From Pogona vitticeps (lineage: Eukaryota > Chordata > Lepidosauria > Squamata > Agamidae), in NCBI RefSeq assembly GCF_051106095.1, contig NC_135789.1, forward strand, positions 24,175,764-24,239,763: a DNA stretch of 64,000 nt, given 5' to 3'. Shown here piece by piece: positions 10,386-21,370 of this stretch. The notes under the pieces were generated by a model. The model saw only the letters and a list, made by a program, of their open reading frames with translations. It did no database searches and was not told where the DNA came from. Every line of letters begins with the position of its first letter. Position 1 is the first letter of the stretch. Made by a program: the position numbers and the translations under genes.

Positions 10386-11576
10386 CTCTGCACCTGTTTC
10401 TTTCGTGTCATTCTTTATTCCTCCAACTTTCTCCTGAAGAGGATCCCGCAGGATTTATGTACCTGCCACTAGGGAACACACGCACACACACCCTGAGCCT
10501 TTCTGCCTCCTTCAGTTACAGGTAAAAAGTAGCCACACACAAAAAAATATAAAGTTAGAATCCGGCACCCTCAGGGGCCTGTTTTGAAGTCAGCCTGTCT
10601 GTGCCGGTCCTGCAGGGACTCACCTCAGCCGCTAACCTTCATTTCCGTGACACAATCGGCCGGGGTCTCGGTGGCTCCTTGGGAGTTGAGCTGACCTCTG
10701 GCGATGACCCCATGGATGAATAAAACATGGAATGGATAAAACATCTCTTTGAGAACCTCGGGTTTCCACTCACTGAACCCAAGATCTCGCTAGACCTTTG
10801 GCATTCCTCTCTAGGGGCTTCCGCCATCTCCCCCAGCGTGGAAGCACGAACCCTCTCGGGACCATCCAGCCATGTCACAAGCAAGTTCCTCCAGCTTGAA
10901 ACAAAAGTCGAGATTTTTCTTTCATATTTCTAAGGGGTGCTTCTTTTTTTTTTTTTTAAAGATCTTTCTGGAGGAACTTGCTTTCAAAGTCGTTTCCTTA
11001 GAAGCTGTCCCGATGGGGCTTCTTAATTTAGGGCACAAAGGAACAGAAATGACTTTTGAAGCCCAAGGAGCTTTTTACGGTCTGTTTTTTTGCAAAGCTT
11101 TGAAGTCGGCTGTATTTTTAGCAACAAAGCAGAAGGTGCAGCCTGGAGGAAGAGGCCTGGACAAGCCAATCTGGGGTTCAGGATGAACGATGAGATGGAT
11201 CGCGCAGGAGGATCTGAGTTAAAGACATCTCAGGATAGCTGACCATTGCCCGTGAGGGTTTTTATCTTCATTTTGGTATTTTACAACACGGGCTTGTGGA
11301 CTTTCATGCAAGACTGCATTTTTAAAAGGCAAGGCAGACGTGAAGAATTTCTCGGGCTGAGAGGACGGCCGATAAAGAAGAACTAAAGTGAATGACTCAA
11401 GACGAAGAAACCATAAAATACAGAAAGGAGGGATTCTTTGGCTACAGGCTGAGAAAGAAAAAAAAAGGTTCTAGATCACCCCAACTGCAGAAAGAGGTAC
11501 AGGCAGAACTCTTGCGAAGAGGAACCTGAGAGGCCTATGGAAATGTAATGCAGTGTAGTTGTTTAGAGCAACAATT
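10386..11576. other. No recognisable gene or repeat
   Basis: The stretch contains a short CACACACACC run (10480-10492) and a T-run at 10944-10958. Open frames at 10639-10884 (minus) and 10872-11186 (plus) lack recognisable motifs. Confidence 0.4.
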
Positions 11577-11911
11577 TCCAAAATCAGAATAGAAGAAAGG
11601 AGGGAGGGAGGGAGGAAGGAGATTTTGATCATCATACCCTGTCTGGAATGCAAACTGAGATTCTGACTTGCAGTAGCCCAGAAAGCGGCCTCACCAAGGT
11701 TTACTCCTGAGAAGGCAAGAATAGAATTGAGTTGTGCTTTGGAACCTGCAGAGTTGTTGGGATTACTCATAAACAGGCATGTGGTTTGCATGTTTGGTAG
11801 CGGAGGTGTTCCTATTTCTCTGGCCCCGCCCACTTCACAGCAGCCCTGCCCCCTGCTCTTGGCCACACCCACTTGCCTTCAGCCCCACCCACCTCCGCCC
11901 TTAATCCTGAC
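11577..11911. promoter_or_regulatory. Cluster of CCNCCC/CACCC (SP/KLF-type) boxes, 11823-11905
   Basis: At least five C-rich boxes (GCCCCGCCCAC, GCCCCCTG, CCACACCCAC, GCCCCACCCACC, CCGCCC) follow one another within about 80 bp, a pattern that can bind SP/KLF factors. Similar strings also occur in some squamate repeats, so this may be repeat-derived. A short GGGAGGGAGG run lies at 11599-11615. Confidence 0.3.
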
Positions 11912-12499
11912 CAATCCCGGAACATCGCCTTCAAAATGGAGCCTTTCCAAAGTGGAATTCACTCTCTGGGCCAAAGTGGTCGTTTGCCCCACTATATAGA
12001 CTTCCCTGGCAATAAATCCCATTGAATTTATTTATAAGTGGAGGCACCAAAGCCTGAATCATTAATGAAATAGGAAGTCTATCCTGAATAATTAAGTTTT
12101 TAGTCTCTATCATGGTCGCACACAATGGGCAGAGCAACCTAAAGCAATTAGCTAGGGTGCTCTCAGCTTTCAGGCTGTTTGCTTAACAAATTATTCCACT
12201 TAGCCCTCATCCTCAAATCGATTTAAAGTGTTACTGTTCATGGCACTTACTCTTTATTAAAACCTCTGGATCATGCCTTCGGTTCTCCCAAAATAGGACA
12301 ATCTTCCTCTAGCTAACAACCCCCTCTGGAAAATAAAACACAAACAAACATGAATTGAACCGCATGCAATTAACATTAAATGAAGATTAAAAGCAGCAGC
12401 AAAAATTATAAGGACAACCTCGGAACCAGAGTTTCTAAAGAACCAGCACATCTGCAAGAGGTGGGCTCCACAGGAACCGACAGGGTTTGATAAGCTTGT
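11912..12499. other. Repeat-poor stretch, possible conserved non-coding DNA
   Basis: The 11990-12250 part carries CTGAATCATTAATGAAAT, TGAATAATTAAG, GCAATTAGCTAGG and ATCGATTTAAAG motifs of homeodomain/SOX type, and no recognised repeat. Conservation is inference only. Confidence 0.35.
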
Positions 12500-12848
12500 G
12501 ACTTCCAACGGATGAAGGTTTGGAGTCCGCAAATTAAACTTTTGGAGAGTAATTATATTGGAGGCAAAAATGATGAAGCTGAGTCTGTGTCCTACTTTGA
12601 GCACCTGATGAGAAGGGAAAAAAAGCAAACATTGTCTGGACAAGACAACAATGTTGGGAAAGGTGGAGAGCAGCAGGAAAAGAGGAAGACCCAATAGGAG
12701 ATGGACGGACTCTCTAAAGGAAGCCATAGCTTTTGAGTTTCTAAGAGCAGAGCGAGGCTGTTGAGGAAAGGAGAGTTTGGAGATCACTCATTCAGAGGGC
12801 CATAAGCCGTAAGTCAGAAGCGACTTGACAGCACATAACAACAATAAG
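12500..12848 (+). mobile_element. RTE-like LINE (family C), 3' end
   Basis: Sense copy covering the C-terminal coding region ('CACCTGATGAGAAGG', 'GCAGCAGGAAAAGAGGAAGA', 'AGATGGACGGACTC') and the terminus 'AAGTCAGAAGCGACTTGACA' followed by GCACATAACAACAATAA. The tail repeat AACAAC/AATAA resembles RTE tails. Confidence 0.85.
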
Positions 12849-12861
12849 AGCAACAGAAAAT

Positions 12862-13335
12862 ATCATTTTTTTAATGTGTACAAGACACCCCTATGTATAA
12901 GGCACCCCCCCTTTTCTAACCCAAAATTAAGAAATCTAAGTGGGGCTTAGCAAATGTAGGGTAAAAAGGATCAATGTGCTGCAGGATGGCTCTGATCCCT
13001 GCTTTCTCCCTTTGTGCTAAGCCTTGCGGGGCTTAGCAAAAAGGAGGGGGAAAGGGATCAAAGCAATTCAATGACTGCACAATCATTTTGATCCCTTTCC
13101 CCTTTATACAGCCACATGATTGCTTTGATCCTTCCTCTCTCCTTTTGCTAAGCCCCATGGGACTTAGCAAGGAGAGGGGAAAGCAGGGATCAAAGTCCCG
13201 CAGGAACACTTTGATCCCTGCTTTCCCCTCCACTTGTTTTTTTTTTCTCCTCAGCTTCTGTGTATAAGACGACCCTCAATTTTTAGTCTAAAGATTTTAG
13301 ACAAAAGTATAGTCTTATACATGGAAAAATACGGT
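12862..13335. mobile_element. Hairpin MITE, 'GTATAAGAC' family (expanded copy)
   Basis: The ends are GTATAAGGCACCCC and its counterpart 'AGTCTTATACATGGAAAAAT', ending ATACGGTA. Between them lie several alternating GATCAAAG/CTTTGATC blocks. Two shorter relatives (about 255-260 bp) lie at 32.5 and 38.1 kb; this one is about 200 bp longer because of internal GATCAAAG-type duplications. Non-coding DNA transposon derivative, superfamily uncertain. Confidence 0.7.
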
Positions 13336-13364
13336 AGTTCAGGGTGGGTGGACAGATGAGGATG

Positions 13365-13460
13365 GTTTTGATGTGGCGATTAGAGTAGCTCGGGCTAGAA
13401 CTTGGAAGTTCCCAGTTCTAGACTCCAACTGTGCCATAAAAACTCACAGAGAGGGAGAAG
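13365..13460 (+). mobile_element. tRNA-derived SINE, degraded
   Basis: The segment reads GATTAGAGTAGCTCGGGCTAG, then a B-box-like 'CCCAGTTCTAGACTCC', then CAACTGTGCCATAAAAACTCAC, matching the body found at 44.55-44.60 kb ('CAGCCATAAAACTCACTCGC'). Confidence 0.5.
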
Positions 13461-14330
13461 GGGGAAAGGAAAACCCTAACCTCCTCCATGCCTTCTGAAA
13501 TCCATGCTGTTTAATTGGCATAACCTTCAATCTGCTGAAAAACTCCTTTACTAGCTCCTGCTTGCCAGAAATCTGCCTGCGAGTGTAAGATATATTCTGG
13601 GCTTCAGAAACAGACTGACAACAAGCAAAAAGATGATATGATAACCAGGGCTTGACAGTCTTTCTCTCCAGTGGAAGTTGTCCAAGCGAAGGAGCCTGTC
13701 ACTCAGAAACACTTGGGCAGGAGTCCCTTTCTCCGTCACAGCCAATTAGCTGGGAATTTATGTGGAAAGGGAAGTTTTGATCTTGTAATAAAGCCTGCTG
13801 CCTACTTCCCCCAAGGGCTTCTCAGCAGCCCAGGCAGGCGGCTCCGATGGCAGCGGGGCAGGGAATCCGTCCTGGGTTTTCAAAGGGCTGGACTTGTTTG
13901 GTGAGCAGGGTGCAGGACCTTGGAGAGCTCCAGTAAAGTTCAGGCCGAAAGCAGAGCGGTGGCCTAAGGTTGGAACCGTCAGCTTGCGCAGGTTCCCAGA
14001 TAGGGCGTGCTGAAACCTTTGCTGGGTGTCAACATCGGCAAGGGAGCGACATGACTCTTTGCTCCAGAGTCCAATGGGGCATGGAACTCTCTCGTTTTGC
14101 TTGTCTGTTTCACGGAGATGAACGGTGGTGTCGTTAAACCGGGAGGTTGCAGGACCCAAGCATGGAAAGATGATTATACCATTTGCCATTCCTCTGAGCT
14201 TCTCTGTTCTCTCTTTGACTAGCTGCTGCGCTCACCATTTCAAGGTGATGTGGGACAGCTTTCTCTAGCAGTAAGGTATTGATGTGTGATATCCCTAATT
14301 CAATGCTGAATGCAGTGGGCGCCATGGTCT
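13461..14330. other. No recognisable gene
   Basis: Open frames at 13671-13904 (plus) and 13758-14189 (minus, 143 codons) have no recognisable domain. No repeat recognised. Confidence 0.4.
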
Positions 14331-15464
14331 TTGATGGACATTAAAGGTCCATTAATTTTACAAAAAACCTGCTCTTAGTCAACATGCAATCTGCTAGAAC
14401 AGACCCTTAATATGAATTAGTATATCTGCTAGCATTTTTAATCTTTCTTTTGGGTGTCTAGCCATGAAGTCCATCTCTTCTCCCTCCCACTACCACTAAT
14501 TTGTTTGTTTCTAACAAAGTCTGACACAGCTGGATGTCACTGAGGGCGAAGGAGAACAACCAATAAGGAATCGTAGTGTGCCTTCATAACACTAGATAGC
14601 TAATGAGAATTGGCTTTTTGTTGAGTCGCTATGGTCAAATTATGGCGATTCCTTTACATTGGGTGAGCCCAGCTAATCAGGGATCCTAATGGACAGGGCA
14701 ATAATTAGCCCCTCCGGTGTAAATGAAATGGTAGAAATTGCAGAAGCACATTGACCCTGGTGAACAAGCCATTTGTCTCCTGTGTCATATGCCAGTTGCA
14801 TGGTTGAGCCACAGAGGATCACAAGTGGTGACGCATCGCATTAACTAATTGGCCACTGTACTTATCTCAGGACAAGTAATAAAGAGGTGTTGCCTTAACC
14901 TGTGCAATCTTATCAACTTTTGTCTATAGGAGGATGCTTCTAAGGGCCGTGACGCCAATGGGCTGAGAGGATACAGTCTGGCATGTATATAAATAAATTC
15001 TGAAATATCAGTGAATGGTCAGGCGCTTGTTAACACTACCGGAAACATCCTCCTGAATTCTTGTACCTTTTTAGCGCCAAGTGCATTTCTGAATGGGAGA
15101 AATAGTCATCAGGAAAGCATAGCTGCTCTACTGAAGCCAAATGTTGCTACCCTGGACAAATGTTGATGCCAGAAAGCCATTAGCGCCAGAACGTTTGTTC
15201 CATCTTGCTTGGGTTTTTTGTGTGTGTCTGTATTTATGACTCACCCGCTCTTGCAATTACGAGGTGCATTAAATGCGCTGACTAACAAATCTAGAAAGGG
15301 CCATGTTGCAGTTTTAGCATAAATGAAGCCATTCAAATCAATCGCTCAGCGCCATTTGGAAGAGTCGCCGGAAGGGCGCTTGCTGGTGGACCAGTTCTTT
15401 TTTTTAGAAGAAGAATTGACAGGGAGGCTAACAGAGTTGAAGAAAGGGGTGGAATAGCTCTGTG
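14331..15464. other. Repeat-poor stretch of about 1.1 kb, candidate conserved non-coding DNA
   Basis: I recognise no transposon here, which is unusual in this window. The sequence is A+T-rich and rich in homeodomain-like cores (CTAATGAGAATTGG, ACAATAATTAGCC, CATTAACTAATTGG, CATTAAATGCGC) and contains two TTAGCGCCA strings (15071-15079 and 15180-15188). This is compatible with an enhancer-like element, but conservation cannot be tested here. Confidence 0.35.
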
Positions 15465-15680
15465 AGATCATAGAATAACTAAGTTGGAAGGGGGCCTACA
15501 AGACCATTGAGTCCCACACCCTCCTTAAGGCAGGAATCCCTATCAAAGCTGATCTGACAGAGGGTTCTCCAATTTTCTCTTGAAGGCCTCCAGGGTTGGA
15601 GCACTGCTCACCACCTCCCGAGGTCATGGGCTCCGTTGTCATACTGCTCTAACAGTTAAGAGGTTTTCCTTTCCACCAAT
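15465..15680 (-). mobile_element. CR1 LINE 3' UTR (5'-truncated)
   Basis: It begins at the CR1 3' terminus in antisense ('GATCATAGAATAACTAAGTT' and GAAGGGGGCCTACAAGA) and continues 'CTCTTGAAGGCCTCCAGGGT', 'GTCATACTGCTCTAACAGTT'. The same order appears at 21.37 and 44.0 kb. Confidence 0.85.
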
Positions 15681-15835
15681 CCTCCCACATTGGCTTCGTC
15701 TTTCCTTCTACTCCTCTCTTTTTCTCCTGCTGATCTTGGCCTCTCTTCACCTTCGTGGGGAAAGGGGTCCACACTCAGAAACAGTGTGGTTTCGCTACAA
15801 ACACACCCACTTGCCATGCAGATCCAGTTTGAATG

Positions 15836-16725
<890 letters not shown>

Positions 16726-17524
16726 TCATGCGCCATCAAGTAAATTCTGACTTACAGCAAACCCTTAATAAACAAATGCCTTTCAAGGTTTTCTAGGTAT
16801 GTAGGAAACCCTACATACATAGGAAAACCTCGGAAAGCGATGACAAAGCTTGACAGAATCTTAAAAAGCAGAGACATCCCCTTGCCAACAAAAGTACACA
16901 TAGTCAAAATTATGGTTTTGCAAGTAGCAATGTATGGGAGTGAGAGCTGGATCATATAGAGGGCTGACCAACGAAGAATACATGCTTTTGAATTGTGGTG
17001 CTGGAGGAGGCTCTTGAGAGTCCCCTGGCCTGCAAGGAGAACAAACCTATGCGTTCTGAAGGGAATCAACCCTGAGTGCTCACTGGAAGGACAGATCTTG
17101 AAGCTGAGGCTCCAGTACTTTGGCCATCTCATGAGAAGAGGAGACTCCCTGGAAAAAACCCTGATGTTGGGAAAGAGTGAAGGCAAGATGAGAAGGGGAC
17201 GACAGAGGACGAGATGGTTGGACAGTATCATTGAAGCAACCAACATGAATTTAACCAAACTCTCCAGGAGGCAGTGGAAGACAGGAGGGGCTGGCGTGCT
17301 CTGGTCCATGGGAACACGAAGAGTCGGACATGACTAAACAACTAAACAACAAGAGAAGAACTTTACTGTTCCCTTCTTCCGTGGGTGCCCTGTGACTGTA
17401 CAGCTTGCCCAAGGCCACACAGGCTGGCTTTGCTTGCCGGAGGCATGGGAGGGAGGGGGAATTGAACACTCGACTTCTGGCTCTATACCCAGATTCCTAA
17501 ACCACTGAGCTATCCAGCCAGCTG
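16726..17524 (-). mobile_element. SINE (tRNA head + RTE-like tail), split by BovB
   Basis: The SINE tail ('GTCATGCGCCATCAAG..GACTTACAG', then TTTTCTAGGTATGTAG) lies at 16726-16829. The body and tRNA-like head ('AGCTTGCCCAAGGCCACACA', 'CCACTGAGCTATCCAGCCAG') lie at 17354-17524. A BovB copy sits between them. In sense the head is GCTGGATAGCTCAGTGG, an A-box form. Confidence 0.7.
16830..17353 (+). mobile_element. BovB (RTE) LINE, 3' end
   Basis: The translated remnant reads AMYGSESW, then FELWCWRRLL, LKLRLQYFGHLMRR, RRGRQRTRWLDSIIEATNMN, and ends in 'GTCGGACATGACTAAACAAC'. This matches the C-terminus of the BovB ORF2 protein, whose reverse transcriptase and endonuclease domains are missing upstream. 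It is a 5'-truncated, defective copy and nothing suggests a host function. Confidence 0.9.
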
Positions 17525-17780
17525 CATAGGAAACCCAGTGATCAACATGGCCATATCCCCTCTTTTAGGAGAAACGTCCTTAGCCGAGAGCGCTGAAACC
17601 TTGAAAACTGGACACCTTGGAGTTTAGGCAGCCGAGACCATTTGGAAAGGTGTTACCGGCGGGGAGGCGAGGTATCCTTATTTTCCCAGCCTCCTCCGGG
17701 GCAGAGAAAGCAAGACTTAAGTTGTTGGCAGGAGAACGGGCAGTTTCTCGGATTGCTCTCTGCACAATAACAAAAAAAAA
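17525..17780. other. No recognisable feature
   Basis: Spacer between a SINE and the octamer-site cluster. An A-run lies at 17771-17783. Confidence 0.35.
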
Positions 17781-17807
17781 AAAAGTCTAATGTGACGATA
17801 GATCATC

Positions 17808-17852
17808 ATGGCATTATGCAAAGTGCCATTTGCATAATCGTTATGCAAATCA
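17808..17852. promoter_or_regulatory. Inverted pair of octamer (POU) sites plus a third half-match
   Basis: ATTTGCAT (17828-17835) and ATGCAAAT (17843-17850) are perfect octamer sites in inverted orientation with 7 bp between. A third near-match, ATGCAAAG, lies at 17816-17823. POU-domain proteins (OCT family) bind ATGCAAAT. Function is inferred from motifs only. Confidence 0.45.
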
Positions 17853-18603
17853 GGGATAGATAACCAGCTTGAGCCAGACTGGAGTTGCTTTCAAGTATCT
17901 CCGTCTGTCCAAGGCAGCATTTGACTCTTGCAGTTCAGTGGCTCCAGAGAGGGTGATTAACAGACACCTATACACCTTGATCTCTTTGCTCAGAATTCCT
18001 TGGGGGGGGGGAAGGATGCGTATAAATAGGGCTGGGCAAAAACAATCCCCCTTCATTTGCCATTTGCCCGCCCTCTGCCACTTCCTCTCCACCCGTTCCA
18101 GGAGGGATGTAAATCTTCACTCATTTTTTGCTCCCGTCAGCAAGAATATGAAGGGCAAAGTGTTTTCACTCCATGCAATGGAATTGGGGTGGATGGGTGG
18201 GTTTTGTGCTTTGCCTCTTGGCATATTTTTGGGGCCCACCAAAATTCAGCCAACCTGTTTTTTTTTAAGCAAAATAAGATTATTTGTGCAAAATGCAATT
18301 TTGTGCAAAATGCAAAAAAAAAAAAAAAAGACAAGTTTCTCTTTTGTTCATGCTCTTGTCATGGATGGGGGGAACATGCTGGTATTTTTGGTGTCGTGTT
18401 CGTTAAAATAATCTTGAGTCACTAACATATTTTTCTGTGCAAAGGCTTCCGCCTTCAGGAGCCAGCTTAGGCTATGCTCCATGTTATTGTCTCAGGCATT
18501 GAAGGACGATAGTTTCTCCACCCCAGACCCATAGCATTTAGCACTTTTCAAAAAAAGGATTTAAGAGCCACCTGCTTTAGATACTTCTAAGTGACTGGGA
18601 GTA
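17853..18603. other. No recognisable gene
   Basis: Open frames of 180 and 122 codons (17869-18411 and 18057-18425, plus) overlap each other in different frames and cross poly-A. They show no domain. Homopolymer runs: G at 18002-18010, A at 18314-18329. No repeat assigned. Confidence 0.4.
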
Positions 18604-19026
18604 TCGTTGCAGAGATTCGAATTTTTGGTGAAATCCCTTTAGCTGTGCAGCAGAAGTGCTGGGTTTCACAGAGCAGAATAGCTTTTGCATTCCCCAAATT
18701 AGTTCACCTCCCTTTCTCATTAACGGGCACTTTCAGTCTCAATAATTCCGAGACAGTAGTAGGAAGAATAAGAAAGCACAGTTACTTTCAGTTGAACAGA
18801 TGGAACAGCAAACTGGCAAACATGACTGCTTTCAACAACAGACTTCAACAGACTCTAGAGAGGGAAAGAGACGCAGAGCAGAGAGGTGGGACTCTCTTCG
18901 GATTCGGAGGCAGGGAAGGAACAATTGGTTAGTGCTGGATAGATTGACAGTCGCCCAAGTCCAGAAAGGTCCCTGTTAGCCAAACCTACTAAAGGCAGCA
19001 TATGCAAGATTGCAAAAACCCCAACA
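18604..19026 (-). mobile_element. Solo-LTR-like fossil (TGTTG...CAACA family)
   Basis: This is a near full-length copy, about 423 bp, ending GCAAAAACCCCAACA on the plus strand. No interior coding region is attached. Age appears similar to its relatives. Confidence 0.6.
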
Positions 19027-19579
19027 AGAATCTGAGTTTTATAGTTCAAAAAAAGAAGAAGCAATTTTAATAAAAACTGAGTTCAGGGTCACCTGGAAAT
19101 GTAGCCTGAGTCAAGCATGACCTGCATGTAAGATCCCTTGGAGAAGCTAGAAAGCATGAATTATGAACAGCACAAGTCTTTGAAGGTCACTACCGCTGAC
19201 ATAACAGGGCGTATCATCATTATATTTTCATGGCAGAGGAAAGAAAAGAGACCCATCTTTAACTGTTCTGTAAATCTGTCACAACACCTTTCTCCTTTTT
19301 ATTGCTCATCCACCTAAGTCTTTCCAAAGGAAGATGAACTATGTGGTGCAAAAAAAAAAAAAAAATTACCTTTCTCTCATCCTTTTTTTCTCCAGTGGAA
19401 CCAAATCTGTGCACGTGGTTCTGTTTATCACCACTTTATCCAGCCAACGACCTTGTGGGGTAGGCCAGACTGGGAAACAGAGAGCAGCAGGCCCAAGATC
19501 ACCCATGAAGGGTTGTGGCCCAGTGAATGCTGCGATGTGAATGAAACCCCAGCCCTCCCTCCTTCCTTCTTTTTAATAA
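19027..19579. other. No recognisable feature
   Basis: An A-run lies at 19351-19365. No exon or repeat assigned. Confidence 0.4.
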
Positions 19580-19764
19580 TGACGATGATGTGTTTCTAGG
19601 TAGAGAATACTCAGAAGTGTATTACCACTCCCTTCCTCTGGAGGGAGCCCTGGGACTGTGCAGCTTGCCCAAGGCCACCCAGGCTGGCTCTTCTCCCAGG
19701 AGGCACTGTGGGGATTCGAACTCCCAACTTCTGGCTCCACAGCGTTAACTCATTAAGCTCTTAA
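19580..19764 (-). mobile_element. SINE (tRNA head + RTE-like tail)
   Basis: Antisense order: tail join 'TTTCTAGGTAGAGAATACTC', body 'CTGGGACTGTGCAGCTTGCC', B-box region 'GATTCGAACTCCCAACTTCT', then a damaged head. Same family as at 23.4 and 45.2 kb. Confidence 0.75.
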
Positions 19765-19784
19765 AAACAGGGCTGCTTGGTTTC

Positions 19785-19985
19785 ATTTTGTTCATTAAAT
19801 TATGCATTTCGTTGCATTTTTAGAACAGTTTCAAACTGTTTTTACCCACCAGTTTTTAAGATTCTTCTCCATTTATTCTTTTACATGTTCTAATAATTTT
19901 TTTCTTTGCTTTTAATATTGTAAGCCACCTTGGGGGTCTCCTTCCTATTCCTGTATTTTGTGGGGATAGACCCAGTACGGAGAGA
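19785..19985 (+). mobile_element. Possible L2-like LINE 3' tail
   Basis: An A+T-rich stretch ends in 'GTAAGCCACCTTGGGGGTCT', resembling the last part of L2-like 3' UTRs (compare 50.55 and 58.60 kb). The match is short. Confidence 0.4.
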
Positions 19986-20339
19986 CACGGAAATTTTTGA
20001 ATTTCACCTGTCCCGTGGGCTACGTTTGCTGCTATATCAGACTACAGATTTGAGTTCTGAGTTTGGGGAATAAGATGTTTCCTGTTTCCCCTTGGTTTTC
20101 ACGAAAACCGGAAGAGAGAAGATGGGGGGGGGGGTGGAGAGCACATTGCTGCTGACCAAGCCAGAAAAATTGTGATTTTCCTCAAACCCTTTGGTTGATA
20201 TACAAACGCACAGCCCATTGATTCAGATTATTAAAGATACTGAGGAAAGAGGGAGAGGAATTTGCATTTTCCTTATTAGTATCCTCATAAGAGACGTAAA
20301 GCAAAAAAAAAAGTGTGTGTGTGAATGAATAACAATTAA

Positions 20340-20870
20340 TTTCCGTGCTCAACACTGGGTGCTGGTCCTCACCTCTAAAGCCTTACACAGCTTAGCACCT
20401 TGAACCTGTCTCAATGTCTCTCCTACAAAGCAGTAACCCATCGCACCCGCCCTTTGCAGTCCAGGATGTTAAAAACGAGGGAAGCCAGAAGACTGAACAT
20501 CTGGAATTGGGGCTTTCTCGGATATGGCCCGACACCTCTGAAATAAACATCTGGCAGAGGTTCACCAAGCAGCTTCTCTCCCTGCCTTTAAGCAGTTACT
20601 AAAAACAGAACTGTTTAAGTGGCTTTTTATTAGTTATCGTCTAAGCGATGGCCAAAGTCCAATGGTTTCCTTATCTAAAGATAGGTTAGCTAGTCAGTGC
20701 TTTTATCAACTGACTGACTTATTCTTAATTTGTATTTATATATTGCTTGTTATATCTTTGTTTATATCTGTCTTTGTTTCTATCCTTTCTTGTAAACCGC
20801 CCGGAGAGTGTGTTGCGCTATGGAGCCGTGCATAAGTTAAAAATAGTATATAAATACTAAATAAATAGAT
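20340..20870 (+). mobile_element. L2/CR1-group LINE, 3' coding end and UTR
   Basis: The opening part encodes a block like 'LTSKALHSLAP', followed by a degraded C-terminus. The UTR includes 'TGTAAACCGCCCGGAGAGTG' and ends in a short 'AAATACTAAATAAATAGA' tail. A subfamily different from the one at 29.6, 50.1 and 58.2 kb. Confidence 0.65.
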
Positions 20871-20877
20871 CTTATGA

Positions 20878-20965
20878 TCCAGGGCATAGGTGGGAAACCT
20901 GTGACCCACCCCAGCTTTTGGGACTATGGGTCCCATCAGCATAGCCACTGGGGAGGGGATGATGG
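20878..20965. mobile_element. Partial hAT-like MITE
   Basis: The segment reads like one arm and centre of the 'GGTGGGAAACCTGTG..CCATCAGCATAGCC..GATGATGGGA' short DNA element common in reptiles. The second terminus was not found. Confidence 0.4.
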
Positions 20966-21370
20966 GAAGCTGGATCCTCATTGCTTTGAATAATTTCTGC
21001 CTCCTGAACAAGCAGGTTTTGTGACCCCAGCAGCGAGCTCAAACAATACACCAGGTTCACACCCACACACACCCTGAAAGGGTGTCATTTTGGTGAATTA
21101 CAAATAGGGAGTTAGCTGGATTTTCAAACTGGGTTTCGGATGCAGGACTCAGAAGTTACCCAACCATTCAAGACTTCACCTCTTGCTTGCATCCTGCCGT
21201 AGTGGTGTCCTTTGAAATTCAGCATTTCCTTGCTCCCACACAGAGAATGTAACGCTCAGGGTCCTTCTCTCTCCCCCCACCCTTTCTCTGCTATAGAGCC
21301 ACAATGCAGAAGAAGTTAATGGTCTAAATAAAATGTTTTTATTTATAGTCAACCTTCCAAGTTTATTTAT
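20966..21370. other. No recognisable feature
   Basis: Nothing assigned. A CACACCCACACACACCC run lies near 21058-21074. Confidence 0.35.

Noticed and set aside
16993-17337. 114-codon frame with FELWCWRR and RTRWLDS motifs
   Set aside because: It is the C-terminal remnant of the BovB LINE, not a host protein.
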